This document shows positions 36,235 through 50,280 of a stretch of DNA of 64,000 nt, piece after piece. The position numbers and the translations under genes are program-made. The notes beneath the pieces are model-generated. The model was not told the DNA's origin. It saw nothing but the letters and a program-made list of their open reading frames with translations, and searched no databases. The DNA is from Microvirga splendida. GTDB taxonomy: Bacteria; Pseudomonadota; Alphaproteobacteria; Rhizobiales; Beijerinckiaceae. The stretch covers positions 1-64,000 of the forward strand of contig NZ_JAELXT010000022.1 of NCBI RefSeq assembly GCF_016427565.1, read 5' to 3'. Position 1 is the first letter of the stretch, and every line of letters starts with the position of its first letter.

Positions 36235-38058
36235 ATGGCTCAAGCAACGAACGGCGCAGCCATCAACGGCAAGGCCTATGACATCATCGACCACACCTTC
36301 GACGTGGTGGTCGTGGGCGCAGGCGGCGCGGGCCTTCGCGCCACCGTCGGCTGCTCCCAGGCCGGCCTTCGCACCGCCTGCATCACCAAGGTGTTCCCCA
36401 CCCGCTCGCACACGGTGGCGGCGCAGGGCGGCATCTCGGCGTCCCTCGGCAACATGGGGCCGGACGACTGGCGCTGGCACATGTACGACACCGTGAAGGG
36501 CTCGGACTGGCTCGGCGACCAGGACGCCATCGAGTATCTCGTGCGCAACGCGCCCGCGGCCGTCTACGAACTGGAGCACTGGGGCGTGCCGTTCTCGCGC
36601 ACGGCCGAGGGCAAGATCTACCAGCGTCCCTTCGGCGGCATGACCACCGAGTTCGGCAAGGGCACGGCGCAGCGCACCTGTGCCGCCGCCGACCGCACGG
36701 GCCATGCGATCCTGCACACGCTCTACGGGCAGGCGGTCCGCAACCAGACCAACTTCTTCATCGAGTATTTCGCCCTCGACCTGATGATGGATTCCGACGG
36801 CCGCTGCATCGGCGTTGTGGCCCTCAACCAGTCCACCGGCGAGATCCACCGCTTCCGCGCCCACATGACGATCCTGGCCACCGGCGGCTACGGACGCGCG
36901 TATTTCTCGGCCACCTCGGCCCATACCTGCACGGGTGACGGCAACGCCATGGTGCTGCGTGCCGGCCTGCCGCTGCAGGACATGGAGTTCGTGCAGTTCC
37001 ACCCCACCGGCATCTACGGCTCGGGCTGCCTCATCACCGAGGGTGCGCGCGGCGAGGGCGGCTATCTCACGAACTCGGAAGGCGAGCGCTTCATGGAGCG
37101 CTATGCGCCCTCCGCCAAGGACCTCGCCTCCCGTGACGTGGTCTCGCGCGCGATGACCATGGAGATCCGCGCCGGCCGCGGCGTGGGCAAGAACAAGGAC
37201 CACATCTACCTGCACCTCGACCACCTCGACCCGAAGATTCTGCACGAGCGCCTGCCCGGCATCTCGGAGAGCGCCAAGATCTTCGCGGGCGTCGACGTGA
37301 CCAAGGAGCCGATCCCGGTCCTGCCGACCGTGCACTACAACATGGGCGGCATCCCGACGAACTATCACGGCGAGGTGCTGACGCTGAAAAACGGCAACCC
37401 GGACACGGTGGTGCCGGGCCTGATGGCTTTGGGCGAAGCGGCCTGCGTGTCTGTGCACGGCGCTAATCGGCTGGGCTCGAACTCGCTCATCGACCTCGTG
37501 GTGTTCGGCCGCGCGGCGGGCCTGCGCTGCGCCGACATCCTGGAGCCCAACGCGCGCCACGCGGACCTGCCGAAGAGCGCCGACGAGATGGCGCTCTCGC
37601 GCCTCGACAAGTTCCGCTATGCCAACGGCTCGACCTCGACCGCCGAGCTGCGCCTGCAGATGCAGAAGACCATGCAGAACAACTGCGCGGTGTTCCGCAC
37701 CGGCGAGGTTCTGGAGGAGGGCCGTCAGCTCATCCACCAGGTCTGGTCTGCTGCCGCCGACGTGAAGGTCACGGACCGCTCGCTGATCTGGAACACCGAC
37801 CTCCTCGAGACGCTGGAGTTCGACAACCTGATCGGACAGGCGGTCGTGACCATGGAGGGCGCGGCGAACCGCCAGGAATCCCGCGGCGCGCACGCCCGCG
37901 AGGACTTCTCCGAGCGCGACGACAAGAACTGGATGAAGCACACCCTCGCGTGGCTCGACGACACCTCCCACAAGGTGACCCTCGATTACCGCCCGGTGCA
38001 CACCTACACCATGTCGAACGACATCCAGTACATCGAGCCGAAGGCTCGCGTGTACTAA
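36235..38058 (+). CDS. sdhA: Succinate dehydrogenase flavoprotein subunit
   Basis: 607 residues. Oxidises succinate to fumarate and passes electrons via FAD to SdhB. The FAD-binding [12 protein letters not shown] is at about 25-36. The covalent FAD attachment H59 is in [11 protein letters not shown]. Substrate/catalytic segments are visible in [21 protein letters not shown] (in part) and [15 protein letters not shown]. The C-terminus KARVY is normal. The frame is open upstream, but ATG 36235, 11 bases from sdhD, fits the family start. An extra gene follows before sdhB. Confidence 0.98.
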   Translation: MAQATNGAAINGKAYDIIDHTFDVVVVGAGGAGLRATVGCSQAGLRTACITKVFPTRSHTVAAQGGISASLGNMGPDDWRWHMYDTVKGSDWLGDQDAIEYLVRNAPAAVYELEHWGVPFSRTAEGKIYQRPFGGMTTEFGKGTAQRTCAAADRTGHAILHTLYGQAVRNQTNFFIEYFALDLMMDSDGRCIGVVALNQSTGEIHRFRAHMTILATGGYGRAYFSATSAHTCTGDGNAMVLRAGLPLQDMEFVQFHPTGIYGSGCLITEGARGEGGYLTNSEGERFMERYAPSAKDLASRDVVSRAMTMEIRAGRGVGKNKDHIYLHLDHLDPKILHERLPGISESAKIFAGVDVTKEPIPVLPTVHYNMGGIPTNYHGEVLTLKNGNPDTVVPGLMALGEAACVSVHGANRLGSNSLIDLVVFGRAAGLRCADILEPNARHADLPKSADEMALSRLDKFRYANGSTSTAELRLQMQKTMQNNCAVFRTGEVLEEGRQLIHQVWSAAADVKVTDRSLIWNTDLLETLEFDNLIGQAVVTMEGAANRQESRGAHAREDFSERDDKNWMKHTLAWLDDTSHKVTLDYRPVHTYTMSNDIQYIEPKARVY

Positions 38059-38065
38059 GCCGCTC

Positions 38066-38620
38066 ATGAAAAACTTTGCGTCAAAGTCTCTGATTTGGGC
38101 GGCCGTTATGCTTGGAACGGTCGCAAGCACGCCTTCGTGGGCAGAGGGGCAGCAGGAGAACCTGATCGGATGTTGGGGCGCAGCGTACGAGTACGATAGT
38201 CTCTATAACCGTGATGGCAGCGCTACAGGTAACGCGCGTCTTTGCTCGCGCGAACCAACTGCGAAGGCCTGCGGCGGCCAGAGCTATCTCGATGTCACAT
38301 ACTGCTTCGACAGAGAAGGCAACGCTTACGGTGGCGAGACGCACTGTGTGCTTACGAAGAAAGGTCCGATATGCCATGGCTCGGACGGGTTGAGTGGGTC
38401 ATATCGCTTGCAAAGTAACCGGATCAACTTCTTCCATCCGGGCGAGAATGGTGAGGGTCAAAAGCTTGCTTGGTCCTGCTCCTTATCATTCTCCGAAAAT
38501 GCAGGTGTACTTGAGTTCGGTGACTGTGAGCAGGCAATGAAGACCTTCTTCCGAGACTGCCAGTTCAGCCGTGACTCCGAAGAATACAAGACCGAGAAGT
38601 GCGGGATTGCCTCGAAATGA
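38066..38620 (+). CDS. Exported cysteine-rich protein of unknown function inside the sdh operon
   Basis: 184 residues with a signal peptide (about 1-26, STPSWAEGQ). The mature part has about ten cysteines (for example LIGCWGA, ARLCSRE, KACGGQ, VTYCFD, THCVLT, PICHGS, WSCSLS, GDCEQA, RDCQFS), so it is probably disulfide-bonded in the periplasm. I do not recognise a family. It starts 7 bases after sdhA and leaves 89 bases to sdhB. Base composition is visibly less GC-rich and codon use less biased than in sdhA and sdhB, suggesting insertion by transfer. Whether it has any role in complex II is unknown. Confidence 0.7.
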   Translation: MKNFASKSLIWAAVMLGTVASTPSWAEGQQENLIGCWGAAYEYDSLYNRDGSATGNARLCSREPTAKACGGQSYLDVTYCFDREGNAYGGETHCVLTKKGPICHGSDGLSGSYRLQSNRINFFHPGENGEGQKLAWSCSLSFSENAGVLEFGDCEQAMKTFFRDCQFSRDSEEYKTEKCGIASK

Positions 38621-38709
38621 GACAAGTCTGTTTTGATGTCGCCCGCTTAGCAACATTGCATGCCAAGATTGCGCCCACTCATCCACTGGTGGGCTGAAGG
38701 AAAAGAAGT

Positions 38710-39492
38710 ATGGCTCAGTTCACGCTTCCCAAGAACTCCCAGTACACCGAAGGCAAGACCTGGCCGAAGCCGGCCGAGGGGGCGAACCTTCAGGCGTTCC
38801 GCATCTACCGCTGGAACCCGGACGACGGCGCCAATCCGCGCATCGACACTTACTACGTCGACCGCGACGATTGCGGCCCGATGGTTCTCGACGCGCTGTT
38901 GTGGATCAAGAACAACGTCGATTCCACGCTGGTCTTCCGCCGCTCCTGCCGCGAGGGCATCTGCGGTTCCTGCGCCATGAACATCATGGGCAAGAACACG
39001 CTGGCCTGCACGCTGGGCATCGAGGATTGCGAGTCCGACACCATCAAGATCTATCCGCTGCCGCACATGCCGGTGCTGAAGGATCTGGTGCCGGACCTGA
39101 CGAGCTTCTTCGCCCAGCACGCGGCCATCGAGCCCTGGCTGCAGACGCAGACGGCGGAGCCCGAGACCGAATGGCGCCAGACCCCGGAGGAGCGCTCGAA
39201 GCTCGACGGCCTCTACGAGTGCATCCTGTGCGCCTGCTGCACCACCTCGTGCCCGAGCTACTGGTGGAACGGCGACCGTTTCTTAGGCCCCGCAGCCCTG
39301 CTCCAGGCCTATCGCTGGCTCATCGACTCCCGCGACGAGGCCACGGGCGAGCGCCTCGACAACCTGCACGATCCGTTCCGGCTCTATCGCTGCCACACGA
39401 TCATGAACTGCGCGAACACCTGCCCCAAGGGCCTGAACCCGGCGAAGGCCATTGCCGAGGTGAAGAAGATGATGATCGCGCGGGCCGTGTGA
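38710..39492 (+). CDS. sdhB: Succinate dehydrogenase iron-sulfur subunit
   Basis: 260 residues. Carries electrons from SdhA to quinone through three clusters. The [2Fe-2S] cysteines are C80, C85, C88 and C100 ([14 protein letters not shown]), and the [4Fe-4S] and [3Fe-4S] ligands are in [12 protein letters not shown] and [24 protein letters not shown] precedes the ATG. It is the last sdh gene, followed by a strong terminator at 39531-39555. Confidence 0.98.
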   Translation: MAQFTLPKNSQYTEGKTWPKPAEGANLQAFRIYRWNPDDGANPRIDTYYVDRDDCGPMVLDALLWIKNNVDSTLVFRRSCREGICGSCAMNIMGKNTLACTLGIEDCESDTIKIYPLPHMPVLKDLVPDLTSFFAQHAAIEPWLQTQTAEPETEWRQTPEERSKLDGLYECILCACCTTSCPSYWWNGDRFLGPAALLQAYRWLIDSRDEATGERLDNLHDPFRLYRCHTIMNCANTCPKGLNPAKAIAEVKKMMIARAV

Positions 39493-39530
39493 GGCGTCCC
39501 TGGTGACGCCTCCTCGCAACACTTTTATCA

Positions 39531-39555
39531 AAAGGCGCCTCTGGCGCCTTTTTTT
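39531..39555 (+). terminator. Rho-independent terminator of the sdh operon
   Basis: GGCGCC arms with a three-base loop (TCT), preceded by A residues and followed by a run of seven T, 38 bases after the sdhB stop. The structure is a textbook terminator. Confidence 0.88.
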
Positions 39556-39678
39556 ATGGTTTGCGATCCCATATGTCGAAGCCGGAACAATGTTGGCCTA
39601 GGTTCATATTCCTCATATTAGCCTAAGCCGAGGATCAAGCCGTCCTTAAGTAAGACGGCTCCGCACGAGAGGACCACG

Positions 39679-40263
39679 ATGAAAGCTTCCCTCTGTCTCG
39701 CGACGGCCGTGATGTGCTCCGCCCTGGCTCTCGGAGCATGCTCCTCGACCCGTCTGGGCGGCCCGCCGGTCCGCAGCGCGAACGCCGCTCCCTTGATCAA
39801 TGCGGCGCCGGTCGAGGCAGTCCCGTCCGGCCCCGTCGAGGCGGCTCCCCTGCCGCCGATCGAGGGCGCGCCGCTTGCGGCCGACCCCATGGCTCCGCCG
39901 GCCAACCCCGACATCGCCGGCCTGCCCCCCGCGCCGCCGCCCCCGACCGTGATGGCGCCTGCGCCCGCCGCTGCCCCGGCGCCGACGAGCCGCACCGTGA
40001 TGGTCGGCAACTGGAGCGCCCAGACCTCGGGCGGCAGCTGCCGCATCCAGCTCTCGAGCTCGCCGTCGCTCGACCTCTACCGCGCCTCGGCCTCGGGCTG
40101 CTCGAACCAGGATCTGTCCAAGGTCAATGCCTGGGATTACCGCGACGGCGAGGTCTATCTCTACCAGACCGGCGGCGCCGTTGCGGCGCGGCTTCGCGGC
40201 TCGTCCGCATCGCTGAGCGGCGTGCTGGCGAAGTCGGGTGCCCCGCTGTCGCTCTCGCGGTGA
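39679..40263 (+). CDS. AprI/Inh-domain lipoprotein (protease inhibitor family)
   Basis: 194 residues. A lipoprotein signal with lipobox LGAC puts the lipidated cysteine at residue 21. A Pro/Ala-rich linker (about 35-103) leads to a C-terminal Inh domain (about 108-190: GNWSAQTSGGSCRIQLSSSP, SGCSNQDLSKVNAWDYRDGE, LYQTGGAVAARLRGS). The domain has two cysteines as in AprI/Inh metalloprotease inhibitors and Brucella Omp19. Likely anchored in the outer membrane; inhibition of proteases is inferred from the family. No serralysin-type protease gene is adjacent. Confidence 0.85.
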   Translation: MKASLCLATAVMCSALALGACSSTRLGGPPVRSANAAPLINAAPVEAVPSGPVEAAPLPPIEGAPLAADPMAPPANPDIAGLPPAPPPPTVMAPAPAAAPAPTSRTVMVGNWSAQTSGGSCRIQLSSSPSLDLYRASASGCSNQDLSKVNAWDYRDGEVYLYQTGGAVAARLRGSSASLSGVLAKSGAPLSLSR

Positions 40264-40310
40264 CGAACAGGTAGCAAGGGGCCTCTGACCTTCAATGAGC
40301 GAACCTCCAC

Positions 40311-40392
40311 CGTCATGGCCGGGCTTGTTCCGGCCATCCACGTTTTAAGCGGCTTGAAGACGTGGATCCCCGGAACAAGCCCGGCCATGACG
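40311..40392. repeat. Long intergenic palindrome (82 bases)
   Basis: Outer arms of 23 bases (40311-40333 and 40370-40392) are exact reverse complements, and the inner segment ATCCACGT near 40335 pairs with ACGTGGAT near 40360, so nearly the whole 82 bases can fold into one hairpin. A related, degraded copy lies at 43483-43523. Elements of this sequence (CATGGCCGGGCTTGT core) are widespread intergenic repeats in Hyphomicrobiales. Confidence 0.8.
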
Positions 40393-40466
40393 GAATAAGC
40401 TCTCTTTCAAAGCGATTGGCCTCAAGACGTTTGCGCTCAACGCTTCGCAGGGGTATCGATCATCCC

Positions 40467-41660
40467 GTGAACGATCCCTCCTTCTCCTCGCCCCATTCCA
40501 TTACGGCCCGCTACAACGCCCTGGTCGCGTCGGGCGCCATCGAGCGCGATCCGGCGCAAGTTGCGCTGCTCAAGCGGCTGGAGGCGCTGGCCGAGGCGCT
40601 CGGCTCCTATCGCCTCGCCCGCAAGCCGAGCGCGCTCGGCTGGCTTTTCGGCAAGAAGAGCCCCGCGCCGCCGAAGGGGCTCTATGTCTGGGGCTCGGTC
40701 GGGCGCGGCAAGACCATGCTGATGGACCTCTTCTTCGAGGCGCTGCCGGTGCGGCGCAAGCGGCGGGTCCATTTCCACGCCTTTCTGTCGGACGTGCACG
40801 AGCGCATCCACGCCTACCGGCAGAAGCTGAAAAGTGGTGAGGTCACGGGCGACGATCCCATCGCGCCCGTGGCCGAGGCCCTGGCGAGCGAGGCCTGGGT
40901 GCTCTGCTTCGACGAGTTCACCGTCACGGACATCGCCGATGCCATGATCCTCGGGCGCCTGTTCACGGCGCTGTTTTCCCATGGGGTCGTGGTGGTGGCG
41001 ACCTCCAACGTGGAGCCGGAGAGGCTCTACGAGGGCGGCCTCAACCGTTCGCTCTTCCTGCCCTTCATCGCGCTCCTGCAGGAGCGGATGGCGGTGGTGA
41101 AGCTCGAATCCCGCACGGATTTCCGGCTGGAAAAACTCGCCGGCAGCCCGGTCTTCTACACGCCGGCCGACGAGCAATCCCACGCGGCCCTGACCCGCGC
41201 CTTCAAGAGCCTCACGGGGCGCGAGCAGGGCAAGCCCGTGACCCTGACGGTGAAGGGCCATCCGGTCGAGGTGCCGCAGGCGGCCGGCGGCGTGGCGCGC
41301 TTCTCGTTTCCGGATCTGTGCGCCAAGCCCCTGGGCGCCGCCGACTATCTGGCGGTCGCCGAAGAGTTCCACACGGTCATCCTGGAGAACATCCCGAAGA
41401 TGACCCTCGATCAGCGCAACGAGGCCAAGCGCTTCATCATGCTCATCGACGCCTTTTACGATGCCCGGGTGAAGCTTCTGGCATCGGCCGAGGCCGAGGT
41501 GCCGGAGCTTTATCACGCCGAGTCGGGCCGCGAGGCCTTCGAGTTCGACCGCACAATCTCGCGGCTCATCGAGATGCGCTCCGAGGAGTACCTGTCCCTG
41601 CCGCACGGCCGCTCGGACTCGGAAGCCTCCGGCAGCACGACGGGGCTCGCCGAGACATGA
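40467..41660 (+). CDS. zapE: Cell division protein ZapE (AFG1-like ATPase)
   Basis: 397-residue P-loop ATPase of the AFG1/ZapE family. Walker A is in VWGSVGRGKTMLMDLFFEAL (about residues 71-90), the following RRVHFHAFLSDVHERIHAYR is typical, Walker B is in VLCFDEFTVTDIADAMIL, and the sensor region is VVVATSNVEPERLYEGGL. ZapE in E. coli acts on FtsZ rings under stress; the mitochondrial AFG1 aids complex IV turnover. The frame is open upstream, but the GTG at 40467, after a GCAGGGG stretch, gives the family-like start NDPSFSSPHSITARYNALV. Its stop overlaps the TetR gene start (ATGA). Confidence 0.92.
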   Translation: MNDPSFSSPHSITARYNALVASGAIERDPAQVALLKRLEALAEALGSYRLARKPSALGWLFGKKSPAPPKGLYVWGSVGRGKTMLMDLFFEALPVRRKRRVHFHAFLSDVHERIHAYRQKLKSGEVTGDDPIAPVAEALASEAWVLCFDEFTVTDIADAMILGRLFTALFSHGVVVVATSNVEPERLYEGGLNRSLFLPFIALLQERMAVVKLESRTDFRLEKLAGSPVFYTPADEQSHAALTRAFKSLTGREQGKPVTLTVKGHPVEVPQAAGGVARFSFPDLCAKPLGAADYLAVAEEFHTVILENIPKMTLDQRNEAKRFIMLIDAFYDARVKLLASAEAEVPELYHAESGREAFEFDRTISRLIEMRSEEYLSLPHGRSDSEASGSTTGLAET

Positions 41661-42286
41661 AGCGGCCGGCTGGCAGCCTGGGGAAGGGGGCGGATTCCGC
41701 GCCCGCGGATTCCCGGCTGCTCGCCATTGCGGCCGATCAGCTGAAGGAGTTCGGCCCCAGGCACATCACCGTGGTGGGCATCGCGGACGCGGCCGGCATG
41801 ACCCATGCCAATGTCTACCGCTACTTCACCAACAAGGCGGCTCTCATCGATGCGGTGGCCGGCCAGTGGCTGCGGCGGATGGAGGCGACGATTGCCGACA
41901 TCGCGGATTCCCCCGATCCGGCCGACGACAAGCTCGAGCGCCTGATCCAGGCCTGGGCGCAGATCCACCGGGAGCTTCTGACGGAGGACCGGCACCTCTT
42001 CGACGTCTATTGCACGGCCACCGAGACCTTCCGCCCCCTCGTGCGCAAGCACCGGGCCCGCATGCGCCAGCTCATCGAGCGGGTGCTGGACGAGGGCATC
42101 GTGACGGGCAAGTTCGAGCCCCGGGATCGGGAGAAGGCCCATGCCTTCATCAGCGATGCGGTCTATCGCTTCATCAACCCGCTCACCGTGCGCCTCGACG
42201 CCGATGTGCCGCAGGACATCCTCGACCAGCGCCTCGCCGTCATGATCCGGGTGGTGCTGAGGGCCCTGGCGAACGGCAGCGTCTAG
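41657..42286 (+). CDS. TetR/AcrR family transcriptional regulator
   Basis: 209 residues. An N-terminal helix-turn-helix (about 20-65: LLAIAADQLKEFGPRHITVV in part, DAAGMTHANVYRYFTNKAAL) precedes a helical ligand/dimer domain with DPADDKLERLIQAWAQIHRE. The ATG overlaps the zapE stop (ATGA at 41657-41660). It lies 222 bases upstream of mdh; two palindromes in that gap could be its operators or belong to another regulator. The ligand is unknown. Confidence 0.9.
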   Translation: MKRPAGSLGKGADSAPADSRLLAIAADQLKEFGPRHITVVGIADAAGMTHANVYRYFTNKAALIDAVAGQWLRRMEATIADIADSPDPADDKLERLIQAWAQIHRELLTEDRHLFDVYCTATETFRPLVRKHRARMRQLIERVLDEGIVTGKFEPRDREKAHAFISDAVYRFINPLTVRLDADVPQDILDQRLAVMIRVVLRALANGSV

Positions 42287-42291
42287 CGTCA

Positions 42292-42357
42292 GTTACAAAA
42301 TCGGAAAATTGTAACAGGAAAATTCCGGGCGCTGCAGGCCAGCAAGTTACTGTAACT
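42292..42357. promoter_or_regulatory. Two palindromes upstream of mdh (candidate operators)
   Basis: GTTACAA (42292-42298), ten bases, TTGTAAC (42309-42315) is a perfect inverted repeat, and AGTTACTGTAACT (42345-42357) is a second, odd-length palindrome with the same GTTAC/GTAAC half-site. Both lie between the TetR gene and mdh, 150-215 bases before the mdh start, in an AT-richer stretch that probably contains the mdh-suc promoter. Confidence 0.5.
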
Positions 42358-42439
42358 ACGAAGTATTTCCCGATTGTTAAGCTTGAGAACACTTTTCCGG
42401 CGTCTCAAAGCCTGGCCTGTTAACCTTTTGATCGCTTGA

Positions 42440-43471
<1,032 letters not shown>

Positions 43472-43482
43472 ATCCTGCACGT

Positions 43483-43523
43483 GATGGCCTCCCCGGACTT
43501 GTTCCGGGGATCAGCCGGCCATC
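43483..43523. repeat. Palindromic repeat between mdh and sucC
   Basis: Nested inverted repeats: GATGGCC/GGCCATC outside (43483-43489, 43517-43523) and TCCCCGGA/TCCGGGGA inside (43490-43497, 43503-43510) with loop CTTGT. The sequence is a shorter relative of the palindrome at 40311-40392. In the transcript it would form a stable hairpin between the two cistrons. Confidence 0.75.
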
Positions 43524-43556
43524 CACGTCTTCAACCGCTGCCGCGGAGAGAAACGA

Positions 43557-44756
<1,200 letters not shown>

Positions 44757-44768
44757 GGTTTCGACCCG

Positions 44769-45656
44769 ATGTCCATCCTCATCACCAAAGACACCAAGGT
44801 CATCTGCCAGGGCTTCACCGGCAAGAACGGGACCTTCCACTCCGAGCAGGCCATCGCCTACGGCACCAAGATGGTCGGCGGCACCTCGCCCGGCAAAGGC
44901 GGCTCCACCCATCTCGGCCTGCCCGTGTTCGACACGGTCATGGAAGCGCGCGAGGCCACCGGCGCCGATGCCTCGGTGGTGTACGTTCCGCCGCCGGGCG
45001 CGGCCGATGCCATCTGCGAGGCCATCCAGGCCGAGATCCCGCTCATCGTCTGCATCACGGAAGGCATCCCGGTGCTCGACATGGTGCGCGTGAAGCGCGC
45101 GCTCGAAGGCTCCAAGTCGCGCCTCATCGGCCCGAACTGCCCCGGAATCGTCACCGCAGGCGAGTCGAAGATCGGCATCATGCCGGCCAACATCTTCAAG
45201 CCCGGCTCCGTCGGCATCGTGTCGCGCTCCGGCACGCTCACCTACGAGGCCGTGTTCCAGACCACCAACGAGGGCCTCGGCCAGACCACCGCGGTGGGCA
45301 TCGGCGGCGACCCGGTGAAGGGCACCGAGTTCATCGAGATGCTCGACATGTTCCTGTCCGACCCGAAGACCGAGTCGATCGTCATGATCGGCGAGATCGG
45401 CGGCTCGGCCGAGGAAGAGGCGGCTGCGTTCATCGCCCGCGAGGCCAAGAAGGGCCGGAAGAAGCCGATGGTCGGCTTCATCGCCGGCCGCACGGCGCCT
45501 CCCGGACGCCGCATGGGCCATGCCGGCGCCATCATCTCCGGCGGCAAGGGCGGTGCCGAGGACAAGATCGCCGCCATGGAGGCCGCGGGCATCCGCGTGT
45601 CGCCGTCGCCGGCCCGCCTCGGCAAGACCCTCGTCGAGGTTCTCAAGGGCAAGTAA
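44769..45656 (+). CDS. sucD: Succinyl-CoA synthetase alpha subunit
   Basis: 295 residues. Binds CoA and carries the phosphohistidine intermediate. CoA-binding region [16 protein letters not shown] is near residue 15-30, [12 protein letters not shown] is about 117-128, and the active histidine lies in [13 protein letters not shown] (H about 250). The length is normal. Followed by a stable hairpin and sucA 60 bases later. Confidence 0.98.
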   Translation: MSILITKDTKVICQGFTGKNGTFHSEQAIAYGTKMVGGTSPGKGGSTHLGLPVFDTVMEAREATGADASVVYVPPPGAADAICEAIQAEIPLIVCITEGIPVLDMVRVKRALEGSKSRLIGPNCPGIVTAGESKIGIMPANIFKPGSVGIVSRSGTLTYEAVFQTTNEGLGQTTAVGIGGDPVKGTEFIEMLDMFLSDPKTESIVMIGEIGGSAEEEAAAFIAREAKKGRKKPMVGFIAGRTAPPGRRMGHAGAIISGGKGGAEDKIAAMEAAGIRVSPSPARLGKTLVEVLKGK

Positions 45657-45666
45657 CCGAGAAATA

Positions 45667-45689
45667 GGCCGCCCCAGACCGGGGCGGCC
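45667..45689 (+). promoter_or_regulatory. Stable intercistronic hairpin between sucD and sucA
   Basis: GGCCGCCCC (45667-45675) and GGGGCGGCC (45681-45689) form a nine-pair GC stem with a five-base loop, 10 bases after the sucD stop. The T-run does not follow directly (TTTT begins nine bases later), so it is a weak terminator or an mRNA-stabilising/attenuating element separating sucCD from sucAB expression. Confidence 0.6.
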
Positions 45690-45716
45690 CATCGTCATTT
45701 TGGATTGAGTATTGCC

Positions 45717-48677
<2,961 letters not shown>

Positions 48678-48747
48678 AAACCTGCGAAATCTCTCATCCG
48701 ATTCCGAGGGGCCGGGAAACCGGTTCCGCAAAGACCAAAAGACGACC

Positions 48748-49983
48748 ATGGCAACCGAAATCCGCGTACCCACTCTTGGCGAATCCGTGTCAGAGGCCAC
48801 CATCGGCCGCTGGTTCAAGAAGCCCGGCGATCCCGTGAAGGCCGACGAGCCCGTACTCGAGCTCGAGACCGACAAGGTCACCCTCGAAGTCAACGCCCCG
48901 GCCAGCGGCACGCTGGGCGACATCGTCGCCAAGGACGGCGAGACCGTGAGCCCCGGCGCGGTGCTCGGCTCCATCGTCGAGGGCAACGGAGCCGCGGCTG
49001 CTCCCGCAGCCGCCCCCAAGGCTGAGGCACCCAAGGCCGCTCCGGCTCCGGCCGCTGCGCCTGCTCCCGCGGCCGCTGCTCCCGGCGCCGCCAAGGACCA
49101 CGGCCCGGCCGTCGCGCGTCTCGCCGCCGAGAGCGGCGTGAGCCCGGACAATGTCGGCGGCACCGGCAAGGACGGACGCGTGACCAAGGGCGACATGCTC
49201 GCCGCCATCGCCACGGGCGGCGCCCAGGCTGCCGCTCCGTCCGCTCCGGTTCAGGTGCGCGCCCCCTCCGCGCCGAGCGATGCGGAGCGCGAAGAGCGCG
49301 TGAAGATGACCAAGCTGCGCCAGACCATCGCGCGCCGCCTGAAGGAGGCCCAGAACACCGCCGCCATGCTCACCACGTTCAACGACGTGGACATGGGCGC
49401 GGTGATGCAGCTGCGCAGCCAGTACAAGGACGTGTTCGAGAAGAAGCACGGCACCAAGCTCGGCTTCATGGGCTTCTTCACCAAGGCGGTGATCCAGGCG
49501 CTCAAGGACGTGCCGGCGGTGAATGCCGAGATCGACGGCCAGGACCTCGTCTACAAGAACTACTACCACATCGGCATTGCGGTCGGCACCGAGAAGGGCC
49601 TCGTGGTTCCCGTGGTGCGCGATGCGGACGACCTGTCGGTGGCCGGCATCGAGAAGAAGATCGCCGATTTCGGCCGCCGCGCCCGCGACGGCAAGCTTTC
49701 CATCGACGAGATGCAGGGCGGCACCTTCACCATCACCAACGGCGGCATCTACGGCTCGCTCATGTCGACGCCGATCCTCAACGCGCCGCAATCGGGCATT
49801 CTCGGCATGCACCGCATCGAGGACCGTCCGGTGGTGCGCAACGGCCAGGTGGTCGTGCGCCCGATGATGTATCTCGCGCTCTCCTACGACCACCGCATCG
49901 TCGACGGCAAGGAAGCCGTGACCTTCCTCGTGCGGGTCAAGGAAGCCCTGGAGGATCCGGCGCGCCTCGTGCTGGATCTGTAA
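48748..49983 (+). CDS. sucB: Dihydrolipoyllysine succinyltransferase (2-oxoglutarate dehydrogenase E2)
   Basis: 411 residues. One lipoyl domain (about 1-76) has the lipoylated lysine in [10 protein letters not shown]. An Ala/Pro-rich linker (about 84-115) is followed by a peripheral subunit-binding domain (about 120-155: [20 protein letters not shown]) and a second linker. The catalytic acyltransferase domain ends in the motif [16 protein letters not shown] with the active histidine. Core of the OGDH complex. 11 bases before the next small gene. Confidence 0.98.
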   Translation: MATEIRVPTLGESVSEATIGRWFKKPGDPVKADEPVLELETDKVTLEVNAPASGTLGDIVAKDGETVSPGAVLGSIVEGNGAAAAPAAAPKAEAPKAAPAPAAAPAPAAAAPGAAKDHGPAVARLAAESGVSPDNVGGTGKDGRVTKGDMLAAIATGGAQAAAPSAPVQVRAPSAPSDAEREERVKMTKLRQTIARRLKEAQNTAAMLTTFNDVDMGAVMQLRSQYKDVFEKKHGTKLGFMGFFTKAVIQALKDVPAVNAEIDGQDLVYKNYYHIGIAVGTEKGLVVPVVRDADDLSVAGIEKKIADFGRRARDGKLSIDEMQGGTFTITNGGIYGSLMSTPILNAPQSGILGMHRIEDRPVVRNGQVVVRPMMYLALSYDHRIVDGKEAVTFLVRVKEALEDPARLVLDL

Positions 49984-49994
49984 GGCTATCCACG

Positions 49995-50270
49995 ATGCCA
50001 AATGGCAAGCCTGGAGATCATCCCATCAATGACATCGTTCAGCACCGCTTCCATCTATATGGGGGCGGTGTGGACGAGGAGATCTTCAGGATTGCCACCG
50101 AGTTCGGTGAAGATGGTCTCCGGAGGCTTGAGGCATTCAGCACGACGGCAAGCTTCATTGAGCCGGCGAGGGTGATTCAGGAAAAACAAAGATTACTCCT
50201 GAACAGTCTAACCGACGTTTGGAACGAGCTAATCATTGAACGGCGGCGTAAAGCTGCAAACCACACCTGA
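49995..50270 (+). CDS. Small protein of unknown function between sucB and lpdA
   Basis: 91 residues, beginning [20 protein letters not shown]. Two helical stretches are visible ([40 protein letters not shown]), with no signal peptide or membrane segment. Not recognised. It is packed with 11- and 10-base gaps between sucB and lpdA, so it is made with the OGDH complex. Its base composition is less GC-rich than that of its neighbours, hinting at later insertion. Confidence 0.65.
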   Translation: MPNGKPGDHPINDIVQHRFHLYGGGVDEEIFRIATEFGEDGLRRLEAFSTTASFIEPARVIQEKQRLLLNSLTDVWNELIIERRRKAANHT

Positions 50271-50280
50271 GAAAAATCAT

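Noticed and set aside
45657..45716. Riboswitch-like leader before sucA
   Set aside because: Only one simple GC hairpin is present in 60 bases; too short and too simple for a metabolite-binding RNA.
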